Shown one piece after another: positions 25,314 to 33,926 of a stretch of 64,000 nt of DNA. The translations under genes and the position numbers were made by a program. Source of the stretch: Rhodanobacteraceae bacterium (GTDB lineage: Bacteria; Pseudomonadota; Gammaproteobacteria; Xanthomonadales; SZUA-5). The DNA is taken from contig JADKFD010000098.1 of assembly GCA_016717705.1 (NCBI GenBank), positions 78,498 to 142,497 on the forward strand, in the 5' to 3' direction. The notes beneath the pieces are model-generated. The model made no database searches, was not told the DNA's origin, and saw only the letters and a program-made list of their open reading frames with translations. Each line of letters opens with the position of its first letter. Within the stretch, counting starts at the first letter, position 1.

Positions 25314-27962
25314 CTATACGGGCGTCGACGCGGCAACCTCGGGATTCTCGATGACTGGTTCAAGGACCGGCGGGCTTGCCCGTAGCCGCCGCACGAACGT
25401 CACCCGCACGCGTTGCGACAGCAGGAAGTACGGGATCCAGATCGCCGCGCGCAGAGCCATCTGCCAGATCGACACGTAATGCGCGTCGGCTTCCTTCTGC
25501 GTCCACAGCACCTCGATGCCGATCTGTCGCATCAACAGTTGTTCGGCGATGAGTACCGAAAGATTGCTGAAGGTCAGCAGCACGAACAGGGCTGGCGCGC
25601 TGGTGCGGCGCTGGAAGAACAGAAATGCAAACAGGATCGACAGCGCGAACAGAGCCGGGCTGGCGATGAAGGTCATGGCCAGCATCAAGCGCATGCTGCC
25701 GGCGCCCGCGCCGGCCATCGCGTCGAGTCCCAACCATGTCGGCTGCTGCAGCAAGGAGTAGTTGTCGTACAGCGAATAGCCGAACACGAAGGGCATGGTC
25801 GCCGCGGCGATGGCCGGCAGTAGCAGCCACCCGGAAATGCCCTGCAAGGGATGCGCGGGTCCCTGGTACCTCGCAGCGGGATCGAAGCGGTACAACCACA
25901 GCGACAGGCCAATCGCCAAAAGAACGGCTGCGATGGCACCGGCGACCGCACCCGGATTCAGGCCGACTGGCGCGCTGACCTCGGCAGCGACGCCGGGCTC
26001 TGCCTCGGCCGGCGTCTTCGGCCAATAGAATTCGAAACTCGCGGCACGCCGGGCGCTGGCCAGGTTCTCGGCGTAGCGCGCCATCTCGTCCGCCGGGACG
26101 TGATCGGCCAGCGTGGTGAACTGATCGCTCAGCGTCACCACCCGCCCTTCCAGCTTGACCGCGCGCCGGAACGTGAATGCCGCATCCTTGACTTCGGTCA
26201 CCGTCTCTTCGACGTTCCAGGCCTCCGGCAGCTTGACCTCGGTGATCTGGTTCACTTCGAGCGGGTGATCCAGCGCCAGCGGCGCTTTGCGCACCAGCGG
26301 CTCCGGTGCGCTCAGGTACTCCAGCACGTCTGGTGTGTACACCGGCGCCTGATAGCGCTGGGTCTCCTCGGAGAGCGTCGCGATGTTGCCCAGGGTGTAG
26401 CGCTCGGTCACCTGGAACTGGTGGCCGGACTTGCTGCTCTCCACTTCCATCGGCTCGCGCACCTTGATGCCGCGATAGTAGGAGGCGTAAAAATTCAGGT
26501 ACTTCTGCTGCATGTCGCTGCGGTTGCTGGTGGCCAGCGTGTGTCGCAGCGTGTCGGTCTGGGCGCCTTTGGTGGTGGTGGTGATGGTCAGTTCCACATC
26601 GCCGTCGAAGCCACCGCTGGCGTCGACCAACACATGCACCTGGCGCTGATTCACGCGCGCGGCGTCCATGGCCTGCAGCTCGGTCACGCCCTCCTTGACC
26701 ACCAGCGCCAGCTCGAAATCGGGTTGGTAGAGCTGTTCCAGGCCACCTTGCTGCTCTTCGCGCGTGGGATCCAGCCAGTAGTTCGCCGCGCCGACCCGCA
26801 GCATCACCAACACATGGTCGAAGGCGGCCGGATTCGGGGCCTGCTGGCGAATTCCACGTTGAACGTCGGTGTTGACCAGCGCCGGATACGCCTCGATGCC
26901 CAGCGCATCGAGCAAGCTCAGCAGCAGCAGGGTCTTGTCCTTGCAATCGCCAAAGCGGCGCTCCATCACCAGCGCGGGCGGATTCGGCGCGTGTGAAGCC
27001 GTGCCGATGGGCATGGCCAGATAGCGGAATTCGGCCTGCACCCAGCGCAGTGCGGCGGTTGCGCGATCCTCGGGGCTGGCATGCGCGGCGCGAATCTGCT
27101 CGACCTGCGCCTGCACGCCTGCCGGCAAGGTGTCTGGCACCCGATACAGCGGACGCGCCCACTCGACGACCGCTGACCAGTCGGCAAACGTGGTCCACGA
27201 CACCGACGGATAGGGGTCGAACCAGGACGGCGCATTGGCATCGACGGACAACGCCGCGACGTCCTCCAGCGTCCAGGACTCCTCGCGACGGCCGCCCAGG
27301 GGGATTACTTTCGAACGCTCGACCGGGCCCTGCGTGAGCACCTTCAGCTGACCCTGATCCGGGTACAGCAGCCGCAGATTCAGGCGCGCGACCGGCTGGC
27401 TGAATTGCAAACCGGCCCGCCCGAACGAGTGCTCGCCGAACACCGGATTGCTGCCTTCGATGGTGTAGGCGTAGTCGACGATATCGCCGACGCGGATGTC
27501 CTTGAGGAACACGCTGGCAGTGCGCCCCTCGTCATACACCTGGTATTCGAGATCGGTTTCGCGCTGCAGGACATTGAACTGCACCTGGTTGACGCGCTCG
27601 GTGGTCTGCTCGCCGCGAATGACCTTCAGCGAATGCACCATCAGGCGCTCAAACGCCGGATTGAAGTAGATCTGGATGTTGGCCACTTCATCCAGACCCT
27701 GCGCGTTCATCGCCTGCGACACGAAGCGCCGGTAGACCTGCGTCTGACGACCGTTGGCTTTGACCTGGCGATCGACCAGCAGGTAAAAAGCGCCACCGCT
27801 CGCCGCCGCGCGTACCGGACTGTCGCTGGCGCCGGGCGCGATGGACTTGACCCAGCCGGGGGTGGGGCGCAGCAAGAAGTCGGCAGCGTGTGCCGCTGGG
27901 GTCAGACCCGCCAGGCAGAACAGCAGGAGGCAAGTGACGCGGAAGATTCTGGAACTTTGCAT
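25314..27962 (-). CDS. DUF3857/transglutaminase-like/DUF2569 membrane protein
   Basis: The protein is about 882 residues. A signal peptide (VTCLLLFCLAGLTPAAHA) precedes a DUF3857 beta-rich domain. A transglutaminase-like core follows with the Cys-His-Asp set in RRFGDCKDKTLLL, AFDHVLVML and NYWLDPT. The last 230 residues have four or five membrane spans starting from GISGWLLLPAIAAATMPF, the DUF2569 signature. The catalytic part should face the periplasm. Such proteins are common in Bacteroidetes and Xanthomonadales and may act on peptides, but no substrate is known. ATG 27962 is chosen because it places the signal peptide at the N-terminus; ATG 27983 is also possible. Confidence 0.8.
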   Translation of the reverse strand: MQSSRIFRVTCLLLFCLAGLTPAAHAADFLLRPTPGWVKSIAPGASDSPVRAAASGGAFYLLVDRQVKANGRQTQVYRRFVSQAMNAQGLDEVANIQIYFNPAFERLMVHSLKVIRGEQTTERVNQVQFNVLQRETDLEYQVYDEGRTASVFLKDIRVGDIVDYAYTIEGSNPVFGEHSFGRAGLQFSQPVARLNLRLLYPDQGQLKVLTQGPVERSKVIPLGGRREESWTLEDVAALSVDANAPSWFDPYPSVSWTTFADWSAVVEWARPLYRVPDTLPAGVQAQVEQIRAAHASPEDRATAALRWVQAEFRYLAMPIGTASHAPNPPALVMERRFGDCKDKTLLLLSLLDALGIEAYPALVNTDVQRGIRQQAPNPAAFDHVLVMLRVGAANYWLDPTREEQQGGLEQLYQPDFELALVVKEGVTELQAMDAARVNQRQVHVLVDASGGFDGDVELTITTTTKGAQTDTLRHTLATSNRSDMQQKYLNFYASYYRGIKVREPMEVESSKSGHQFQVTERYTLGNIATLSEETQRYQAPVYTPDVLEYLSAPEPLVRKAPLALDHPLEVNQITEVKLPEAWNVEETVTEVKDAAFTFRRAVKLEGRVVTLSDQFTTLADHVPADEMARYAENLASARRAASFEFYWPKTPAEAEPGVAAEVSAPVGLNPGAVAGAIAAVLLAIGLSLWLYRFDPAARYQGPAHPLQGISGWLLLPAIAAATMPFVFGYSLYDNYSLLQQPTWLGLDAMAGAGAGSMRLMLAMTFIASPALFALSILFAFLFFQRRTSAPALFVLLTFSNLSVLIAEQLLMRQIGIEVLWTQKEADAHYVSIWQMALRAAIWIPYFLLSQRVRVTFVRRLRASPPVLEPVIENPEVAASTPV

Positions 27963-28205
27963 GGGCTTTCGCGGTGCGTGCATCAGGGTTGCGCGCCAGG
28001 CGCGCGGACGCCGTCGGTGGCACGGCTCCACGAACCGCCGTCCCCAGACGCGACAAAGACGGTCAATTGTCAACGTATGTATACCCGCCTGCATCGCAGA
28101 AGGCACGCCGCCGCGCAGGCGGCGTGACTCGTTTCCCGATGTTCAGTGGGTCCCTGACTCGGCGGCAAGGTGAACCCGTGCATCTGGCATTGCCCGACGC
28201 CCACA

Positions 28206-28235
28206 CCGCAGCAGCGCGCTCGCGCGCTGCTGCGG
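28206..28235. terminator. Strong perfect hairpin downstream of the DUF3011 gene
   Basis: The 14-base arms CCGCAGCAGCGCGC and GCGCGCTGCTGCGG pair perfectly around a 2-base loop, 11 bases past the DUF3011 stop on its strand. No T-run follows, so it is either a weak intrinsic terminator, an mRNA stabiliser or a palindromic repeat. Confidence 0.4.
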
Positions 28236-28246
28236 ATCAGCGGGAT

Positions 28247-28942
28247 TCAGCGCCCGCCAAAGATCGCGCGGCAGCCCTGATCGACCCACAACACGCGCTG
28301 GCGCTCGTCGTAACCCCAACTGCGACCGCGCACGCAGGCGTTGTTGCTGAGCTGTTCCAGCAGGTACGGGGTACCGGCATTCCAGTCCCAGCTGCAGGTG
28401 CGATAGCGACCGTCCTTGCTCGAGCACTCGGTGGTGTAGTCGCTTTCCTGCTCCCAGTAGCCGCCACCCTGGTTGCCACCCTGACCGCCGCCGTAGTACG
28501 ACGCAAAGCGCGCACGGCAACCGCGATCGACCCAGACGCTGCCGCGACTGCTGCCCCAGGTGCGGCCCTCGATGCACTGCGACGAGGACAGCTGCTCGAC
28601 CAGTTCGACGGCACCGTTGAAGCCGGTGCGACATTCGACGTAGCGATTGTCACGGCTTTCGCAGACGATGCTGTCGCCGCCGGAAAAGCCACCACGGCCT
28701 TCCTGGAAGATGCCGCGGCAGCCGCGACTGACCCAGATGGCACCCGGACGGTGGCCCCAGCTCTGGCCTTCGACGCAGGCCGAACCCGAGGTCTGCCGCA
28801 CCAGCACTGGCGGATTGCGGTAGCCGGTGTAGCACTCGCGGTAGCCGCCTTCGCGGCTCTCGCAGATCACGTTGCTCTGCGCCGATGCCGGCATCGACCA
28901 CGCCAGCGCGAACATCAGAATGACCAGAAACTTGAATTGCAT
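28247..28942 (-). CDS. Secreted DUF3011 protein with three repeats
   Basis: AGGGGGG upstream marks the ATG at 28942. The 231-residue protein has a signal peptide (FLVILMFALAWSMPASA) and three copies of a roughly 60-residue unit. Each reads like CESR..RY.EC...F, then a Gln/Ser segment with C.EG.SWG, then IWV.RGCR..F. The conserved cysteines suggest disulfides in the periplasm. DUF3011 proteins are frequent in Xanthomonadales and resemble small lectin-like modules, but function is unknown. Units 2 and 3 are joined by a GGGQGGNQGGGY linker. No operon partner is evident. Confidence 0.75.
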   Translation of the reverse strand: MQFKFLVILMFALAWSMPASAQSNVICESREGGYRECYTGYRNPPVLVRQTSGSACVEGQSWGHRPGAIWVSRGCRGIFQEGRGGFSGGDSIVCESRDNRYVECRTGFNGAVELVEQLSSSQCIEGRTWGSSRGSVWVDRGCRARFASYYGGGQGGNQGGGYWEQESDYTTECSSKDGRYRTCSWDWNAGTPYLLEQLSNNACVRGRSWGYDERQRVLWVDQGCRAIFGGR

Positions 28943-29047
28943 ATCGCCCCCCTGAGCCTGATTCGACGAAGTCACCAAGTCCTCGTCCCCGGTAACGATC
29001 ATAACCACCTGCTCGCTCTGCGCTCCAGGGATACCGGCGGCATTGCG

Positions 29048-30112
29048 TCAAGGCGGCGGCAAGGGCTCGAACCTTGAATCGCCTTCGATCTGCGCAAAGT
29101 CGCTCTGGAACCACTGCAGGTTGATGCCTATGCGACGACTGTCCGGATCGGCCCAGGAATAGGACACCGGCTGTCCGGTGGCATCGTCGATCAGCTTCAG
29201 CGTCAACGCACGCACTGCGTCACCCTGAAAGCTCAGTCGCGCGATCTGCACCGAGAAACCGCTGCGACGGCCATCCTCCCAGCTGATCGGCACGCTGCGC
29301 CCTTCGCTGTGGAGCACCAGATTGCGAACCGTATGGAAGGCGCGATCCCCGGGTCGCGCGCCGGGGCCAGCCTTGTTGATCGCGATCCAGCCGCGGAAAT
29401 AGCGCACCTTGCGCTGCTTGTGCGGAATACCCTGCGGATTGCCGTAGACCAGCTTGCCGGTCTGGTCGCGCGCGGTGCTCAGGATCCACAACTTGTCCTT
29501 GCCCAGCCAGATCTGGTCTTCGACCGTCACTGCCTTGGCCAGGCGTTCGGACTCCACCTTGCAGGCACCCGGGCGCGTGCTGCCGACAAATTCATCGAGG
29601 CTGAGGTCGTACCTGAAATAGACCGCGCAGTCTGGTGAGTAGCGCAGCTCGGTGTTGGCCAGTTGGGCCAGCCGCTGCGGCGAACGATGAGCGTCGCGCC
29701 AGCTCTTTTCGTCGTTGAAGCTGTACTGATCGAGGCGAATCGCATCCTGCCCCGGGTCGACGGTAAAGCGATACAGACGCAGGCGAAACACGCGGGCAGG
29801 ATCGTCGTCGAGCGTCTGCCGCGCAAAGAAGACGGAGCCGCCGATCGCCGGCACTTCCACCGGCAGGAACAAGGCATGAACCCGTTCGTGTGGCGGCACA
29901 CTCGCGCTGGGCGACTGGTCCTTGGCCAGCATCACCTGTTCGTAATTGTCCCACTCGCCGGCGAACCACTCGCTCAGGCGCGCCAGATTGGCGTCGAGTT
30001 CGACCGCCACCGGCTTGGCATCCGCCGGTTCGACCTTGGCAAACTCGCCCGACGGAGGCGTGGCGGCACAGGCCGACAGCAGGGCGAGCACACCCAGACA
30101 CCAGATCCGCAT
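29048..30112 (-). CDS. Lipoprotein with a CpcT/CpeT-like domain
   Basis: This 354-residue lipoprotein has a signal and lipobox (LGVLALLSACAA). The mature part opens with LSEWFAGEWDNYEQVMLA, the start typical of CpcT/CpeT chromophore-lyase-like proteins, and includes ALFLPVEVPAIGGSVFFARQ and VFRLRLYRF. True CpcT proteins attach bilins to phycobiliproteins, which this organism is unlikely to have, so only the fold is transferable. The C-terminal third is not part of that domain and is unrecognised. ATG 30112 is preferred over TTG 30115. Confidence 0.6.
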   Translation of the reverse strand: MRIWCLGVLALLSACAATPPSGEFAKVEPADAKPVAVELDANLARLSEWFAGEWDNYEQVMLAKDQSPSASVPPHERVHALFLPVEVPAIGGSVFFARQTLDDDPARVFRLRLYRFTVDPGQDAIRLDQYSFNDEKSWRDAHRSPQRLAQLANTELRYSPDCAVYFRYDLSLDEFVGSTRPGACKVESERLAKAVTVEDQIWLGKDKLWILSTARDQTGKLVYGNPQGIPHKQRKVRYFRGWIAINKAGPGARPGDRAFHTVRNLVLHSEGRSVPISWEDGRRSGFSVQIARLSFQGDAVRALTLKLIDDATGQPVSYSWADPDSRRIGINLQWFQSDFAQIEGDSRFEPLPPP

Positions 30113-30235
30113 CAAGCTGTTCCTCTTGTGATGTTGCCGGGCGGCCGCCAGATCCAGCCGCTGCCAGATGCCAGGGCAGCCGCCGGGACGGCGCCCCTGC
30201 GATGACTCGGCGCGACCGAGCCATCGGCTGCGACG

Positions 30236-30676
30236 TCAGACCGCATCGTACGCCAACAGTTCGATCAACTCGCTGGAACTACCGGTAAACAGCGACAGAA
30301 AACCGCGATCGAAGGTGCATACACGCAAATGGTGAGCCTGCGCCAGAGCGATCAGATAGGCGTCGTTGACCTGATTGTGGCCGAGCACATGGCGCCACGG
30401 CATGGACTCACCAGCGACATCCACATCTTCGGCGGCCATGCGAACGGGCGCCACCTGTTTGAAGCGCAAGACCACGGCGCGCGCGCGCGCCGCGACCAGG
30501 CCACAACCGCCTGCGGCGATCGGCCGCATCAGCAGGCGCAGGACGGCAAGCTCAACCAGCGGACAAGTGACCACCTGCGACTGGCGCGCGAGCCATTGTT
30601 GCGCGGTGAGGTGACCGCGATGTTCCTGCAGGATCAGCGCGGCGTAGACATTGGCGTCGATCAGGGGCGTTCGCAT
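30236..30676 (-). CDS. vapC: PIN-domain toxin, VapC family
   Basis: The 146-residue PIN-domain ribonuclease has its acidic metal-binding residues in LIDANVYAAL (Asp-7), PLVELAVLR, VNDAYLIALA and CTFDRGFL. VapC toxins cut RNA, often initiator tRNA or rRNA, when freed from antitoxin. It lies 28 bases downstream of a ribbon-helix-helix gene on the same strand, the normal vapB-vapC order. The internal region between residues 55 and 85 is longer than in the shortest VapCs, but all key residues are present. Target is unknown. Confidence 0.85.
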   Translation of the reverse strand: MRTPLIDANVYAALILQEHRGHLTAQQWLARQSQVVTCPLVELAVLRLLMRPIAAGGCGLVAARARAVVLRFKQVAPVRMAAEDVDVAGESMPWRHVLGHNQVNDAYLIALAQAHHLRVCTFDRGFLSLFTGSSSELIELLAYDAV

Positions 30677-30704
30677 GCTCAGCCCGCCCGATCCTGAACC
30701 TCGC

Positions 30705-30929
30705 TCATTCTTCGGCCCACACCGCGCGCACTTCCTCGAATCCGAATCGACGCCCGGTACCAGTCACCAGCAGCAGACCGTCGGGACCATCCACCAGAGT
30801 GGGTGCGTCAGCCATGGACTCTCCTTCGATCAACCGCGAAATCGCCTCGCCGAGGCTGATCTGATGCGCAGCGGCATAGCGCTTGGCAATTTCGTGGGCG
30901 CGCTCACCCAGATTGATCGTGGTGCGCAT
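30705..30929 (-). CDS. vapB: Ribbon-helix-helix antitoxin, VapB-like
   Basis: This 74-residue protein begins MRTTINLGERAHEIAKRYA, a ribbon-helix-helix DNA-binding fold. The C-terminal half (LLLVTGTGRRFGFEEVRA) should wrap the partner toxin. As in other vapBC loci the complex probably represses its own promoter in the gap 30930-31098. The gap has direct CATCAT words but no clean operator was identified. Confidence 0.85.
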   Translation of the reverse strand: MRTTINLGERAHEIAKRYAAAHQISLGEAISRLIEGESMADAPTLVDGPDGLLLVTGTGRRFGFEEVRAVWAEE

Positions 30930-31098
30930 GGTGCGATCCCGTCAGCAGCACATCATCATGCCGTTTTCGCATCATACGCCAGATCCGACTTCATGACGCA
31001 CCCGCGCACGCCGATTGCGCGTCGCGCGCCACGCAGCAACCCGAACGCAGCCTAAAATGCGTCGTCCCGCGGGAACCGCCCGCACGCCAGGAATCGAT

Positions 31099-31515
31099 GT
31101 GAAATACCTGCACACCATGGTCCGCGTGCGCGATCTGTCCGCATCGCTGCACTTTTACGAACTGCTCGGGCTGCGCGAAGTGCGCCGCATGGACAATCCC
31201 CAGGGCCGCTTCACGCTGGTCTTTCTGGCGGCGCCGGGCGACGAGGAAGCGCAGCTGGAGCTGACCTTCAACTACGACGTCGAGGATTACGGCAGCGCGC
31301 GCAATTTCGGCCACGTCGCCTACGCCGTCGAGGACATCCACGCGCTGTGCCAGAAGCTGATGGATGCCGGGGTGGTCATTTCGCGGCCGCCACGCGATGG
31401 CCGCATGGCATTCGTGCGTTCACCCGATCGGATTTCGATCGAACTGTTGCAGCGCGGTCCCGCGCTGGAGCCTTGCGAACCGTGGATATCGATGCCCAAT
31501 GTCGGCAGTTGGTAA
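31099..31515 (+). CDS. gloA: Lactoylglutathione lyase (glyoxalase I)
   Basis: The enzyme isomerises the methylglyoxal-glutathione hemithioacetal to S-lactoylglutathione. The GTG at 31099 gives MKYLHTMVRVRDL, placing the first metal ligand at His-5 as in the E. coli enzyme. The others fall at Glu-54 (QLELTF), His-72 (FGHVAYAVEDI) and Glu-115 (ISIELLQ), and spacing matches the Ni-type bacterial GloA. The 138-residue length is normal. Its 3' end overlaps the next gene by 17 bases, suggesting a gloA-flavoprotein-rlmC operon. Confidence 0.9.
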   Translation: MKYLHTMVRVRDLSASLHFYELLGLREVRRMDNPQGRFTLVFLAAPGDEEAQLELTFNYDVEDYGSARNFGHVAYAVEDIHALCQKLMDAGVVISRPPRDGRMAFVRSPDRISIELLQRGPALEPCEPWISMPNVGSW

Positions 31516-32776
31516 CGCCGCCTCGCCGCGCCGGGTCGTCGTCGTCGGCGGCGGTCCGGCGGGACTGATGGCAGCCGAATCTGCCTGCGATGCGGGCGCC
31601 GCCGTGGCGTTGTACGAGCAGATGCCTTCGGTGGCGCGCAAGTTCCTGATCGCTGGCAAGGGCGGGTTGAATCTGACCCACAGTGAGCCGTTTTCGAACT
31701 TCGTCGGGCGTTATCGCGAACGTGCGCAGGAGGTTGGCTGCTGGCTGCAGCAGTTCGACGCCGATGCGCTGCGCCGGTGGGCGCAAGAGCTGGGCTATCC
31801 CACCGTGGTCGGCAGTTCCGGCCGCGTGTTTCCGGCTGATTTCAAGGCCGGCCCGCTGCTGCGCGCCTGGGTGCGCCGGATTCGCGGCAAGGGCGTCGCA
31901 CTGCACACCGGCTTTTCCTGGCTGGGCTGGTCCGCAACCGGCGCCTTGCGCTTCGCCCACGGTGCGGAAACCGTCGACGTTCAGGCCGATGCCGTGGTGC
32001 TCGCGCTGGGCGGCGCCAGTTGGTCGGCGCTCGGATCGGATGGCCGCTGGACCACCACTCTGGCGGCGCGCGGTGTGGATGTCGCGCCGTTGCGGCCGAG
32101 TAATTGCGGGTTCGAGTGCGCGTGGTCGGCGCATCTGATCGACAAGCATGCCGGGGCGCCGGTCAAGTCGGTGGGATTGCGGGTGGCCCGTATTGCGTCG
32201 CCGAGCTCGGAGGCACGCTCGCCGGACTGCAGCGCCGACCACCTCGCCACCGGCGAGTTCGTCATCACCCGTCACGGTGTCGAAGGCAGCGCCATCTACG
32301 CAGTCTCGGCGCCGCTGCGCGACGCCATCGACGCTGACGGCGCGGTCGACCTGCTGCTCGATCTCGCGCCGAATCGCAGCGCGGCGCAGTTGCAGCAGGC
32401 ACTGACGCGGCCGCGCGGCAAGCGCACGCGCAGCGAACATCTGCGCCGTGCCACCGGCATCGAGGGCGTCGAGGCGGCGCTGCTGCATGAATGCGCCGCG
32501 GCCGGCGATCTTGACTCCCCGGCGCGGCTGGCCCACGCCATCAAGGCCCTGCCCCTGCGCCTGGTGCGCACGCGGCCGATCGACGAGGCCATCAGCAGCG
32601 CCGGCGGCGTGCGCTTTGAACAGCTGACGCCCGATCTGATGCTGCGCCAGCAACCCGGCGTCTGGTGCGCCGGCGAGATGATCGACTGGGAAGCGCCTAC
32701 GGGGGGCTATCTGCTGACCGCCTGCTTTGCCAGCGGCTTTGTCGCCGGGCGAGCGGCAGCGGGGCTCCACCGATGA
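31499..32776 (+). CDS. HI0933/YhiN-type FAD-dependent flavoprotein
   Basis: The 425-residue protein starts with a dinucleotide-binding motif RRVVVVGGGPAGLMAAESA, then VARKFLIAGKGGLNLTHSE, which marks the HI0933-like (BaiN/YhiN) family. It ends with GVWCAGEMIDWEAPTGGYLL and ACFASGFVAGR, the second FAD-contacting region. Family members are FAD-binding oxidoreductases of uncertain substrate. The ATG at 31499 lies inside gloA and its TGA overlaps the start of rlmC (ATGA), so the three genes look translationally coupled. No reaction can be assigned from sequence alone. Confidence 0.8.
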   Translation: MSAVGNAASPRRVVVVGGGPAGLMAAESACDAGAAVALYEQMPSVARKFLIAGKGGLNLTHSEPFSNFVGRYRERAQEVGCWLQQFDADALRRWAQELGYPTVVGSSGRVFPADFKAGPLLRAWVRRIRGKGVALHTGFSWLGWSATGALRFAHGAETVDVQADAVVLALGGASWSALGSDGRWTTTLAARGVDVAPLRPSNCGFECAWSAHLIDKHAGAPVKSVGLRVARIASPSSEARSPDCSADHLATGEFVITRHGVEGSAIYAVSAPLRDAIDADGAVDLLLDLAPNRSAAQLQQALTRPRGKRTRSEHLRRATGIEGVEAALLHECAAAGDLDSPARLAHAIKALPLRLVRTRPIDEAISSAGGVRFEQLTPDLMLRQQPGVWCAGEMIDWEAPTGGYLLTACFASGFVAGRAAAGLHR

Positions 32777-33891
32777 AGTGCAGCTATTACGACGCCAATG
32801 CGTGTCGCTCGTGTACGCAACTGCCCGTGCCCTATGCCGAGCAACTGCTGGGCAAGCAGGCGATCGCCGAACGCGCGCTGGCCGCATTCGCACCGGCAAG
32901 CTGGCTGGCGCCCTGCGCCAGCCGCGAACAGGGCTTCCGCAACAAGGCCAAGATGGCGATCGGCGGCAGCTGCGAGGCGCCGACGCTGGGCTTGCTGGAC
33001 CCCGCCGGCGCCGGCATCGACCTCATGCACTGCGCGCTGTATCCGGACTCGATGCGCGCAGCCTTTGCGCCGATCCGGCAGGCGCTGATCGCCGCACGGG
33101 TGCCGCCATACCAGCTCGACACTCGCCGCGGCGAAGGCAAGTACGTACTGCTGACCGAAGCCCCCGGCAGCGGCGAACTGCTGCTGCGCTTCGTGCTGCG
33201 CTCGCGCGAGGCGATCGAGCGTATCGCCAGGCAGATCCCTGCCCTGCAGCTGGCCCTGCCGATGCTGCGGGTGGTCTCGGTCAACCTGTTGCCGGAGCAC
33301 AAGGCGGTCACCGAGGGCGAGCGCGAGATCGTGCTGACCACCATCGACCACATCAACTGCCAGCTCAACGACGTCCGCTTCCGCCTGACACCGCGCGCCT
33401 TCCTGCAGACCCACAGCGCGGGCGCCGCCGCGCTCTATGCCCAGGCGCGCGAATGGATCGGACTGCACTCACCGGCGCGCGTCTGGGACCTGTATTGCGG
33501 CGTTGGTGGTTTCGCCATGCACGCTGCAGCGTCGGGCCGAAAGGTGGTCGGCGTGGAAAGCGCGAGCGAGGCCATCGACGCCGCCCGCGCCAGCCATCCA
33601 GCCATCGACTGGGTGTGCGCCGATGCCGTCGACTGGGCCTGCGCACAGACCGCAGTGCCTGATTGCGTGATCGTCAATCCGCCACGGCGTGGCATCGGGC
33701 CACGACTGGCCGCCTGGCTCGACCAGAGCAAGGCGCCGCTGCTGCTCTACTCCAGCTGCAACATCGACTCGCTGGCGCGCGACCTCCAGGCCCTGCCGCA
33801 TTATCGGATCGACGCTGCGCGGCTGTTCGACCTGTTTGCCCACACCACGCATTTCGAGACCCTGGTGCTGCTCCAGCGGCGCTCGGACTGA
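32773..33891 (+). CDS. rlmC: 23S rRNA (uracil-747 C5)-methyltransferase
   Basis: RlmC methylates U747 of 23S rRNA using SAM. The N-terminal cysteines in MKCSYYDANACRSC, plus the later MHCALYP, should bind a 4Fe-4S cluster. EQGFRNKAKMAI is a family hallmark. The methyltransferase domain has DLYCGVGGFAMHAA for SAM binding, VNPPRRGIG, and the catalytic Cys in YSSCN. The 372 residues match E. coli RlmC closely, and the protein lacks a TRAM domain, which excludes RlmD. The start ATG overlaps the upstream TGA. Confidence 0.92.
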   Translation: MKCSYYDANACRSCTQLPVPYAEQLLGKQAIAERALAAFAPASWLAPCASREQGFRNKAKMAIGGSCEAPTLGLLDPAGAGIDLMHCALYPDSMRAAFAPIRQALIAARVPPYQLDTRRGEGKYVLLTEAPGSGELLLRFVLRSREAIERIARQIPALQLALPMLRVVSVNLLPEHKAVTEGEREIVLTTIDHINCQLNDVRFRLTPRAFLQTHSAGAAALYAQAREWIGLHSPARVWDLYCGVGGFAMHAAASGRKVVGVESASEAIDAARASHPAIDWVCADAVDWACAQTAVPDCVIVNPPRRGIGPRLAAWLDQSKAPLLLYSSCNIDSLARDLQALPHYRIDAARLFDLFAHTTHFETLVLLQRRSD

Positions 33892-33926
33892 GTCCCTGTC
33901 TAGCCCCACATTGCGCGCCATCGATC

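Noticed and set aside
30930..31098. Possible VapB operator with CATCAT words
   Set aside because: The words are direct and imperfect, and no symmetrical site could be defined.
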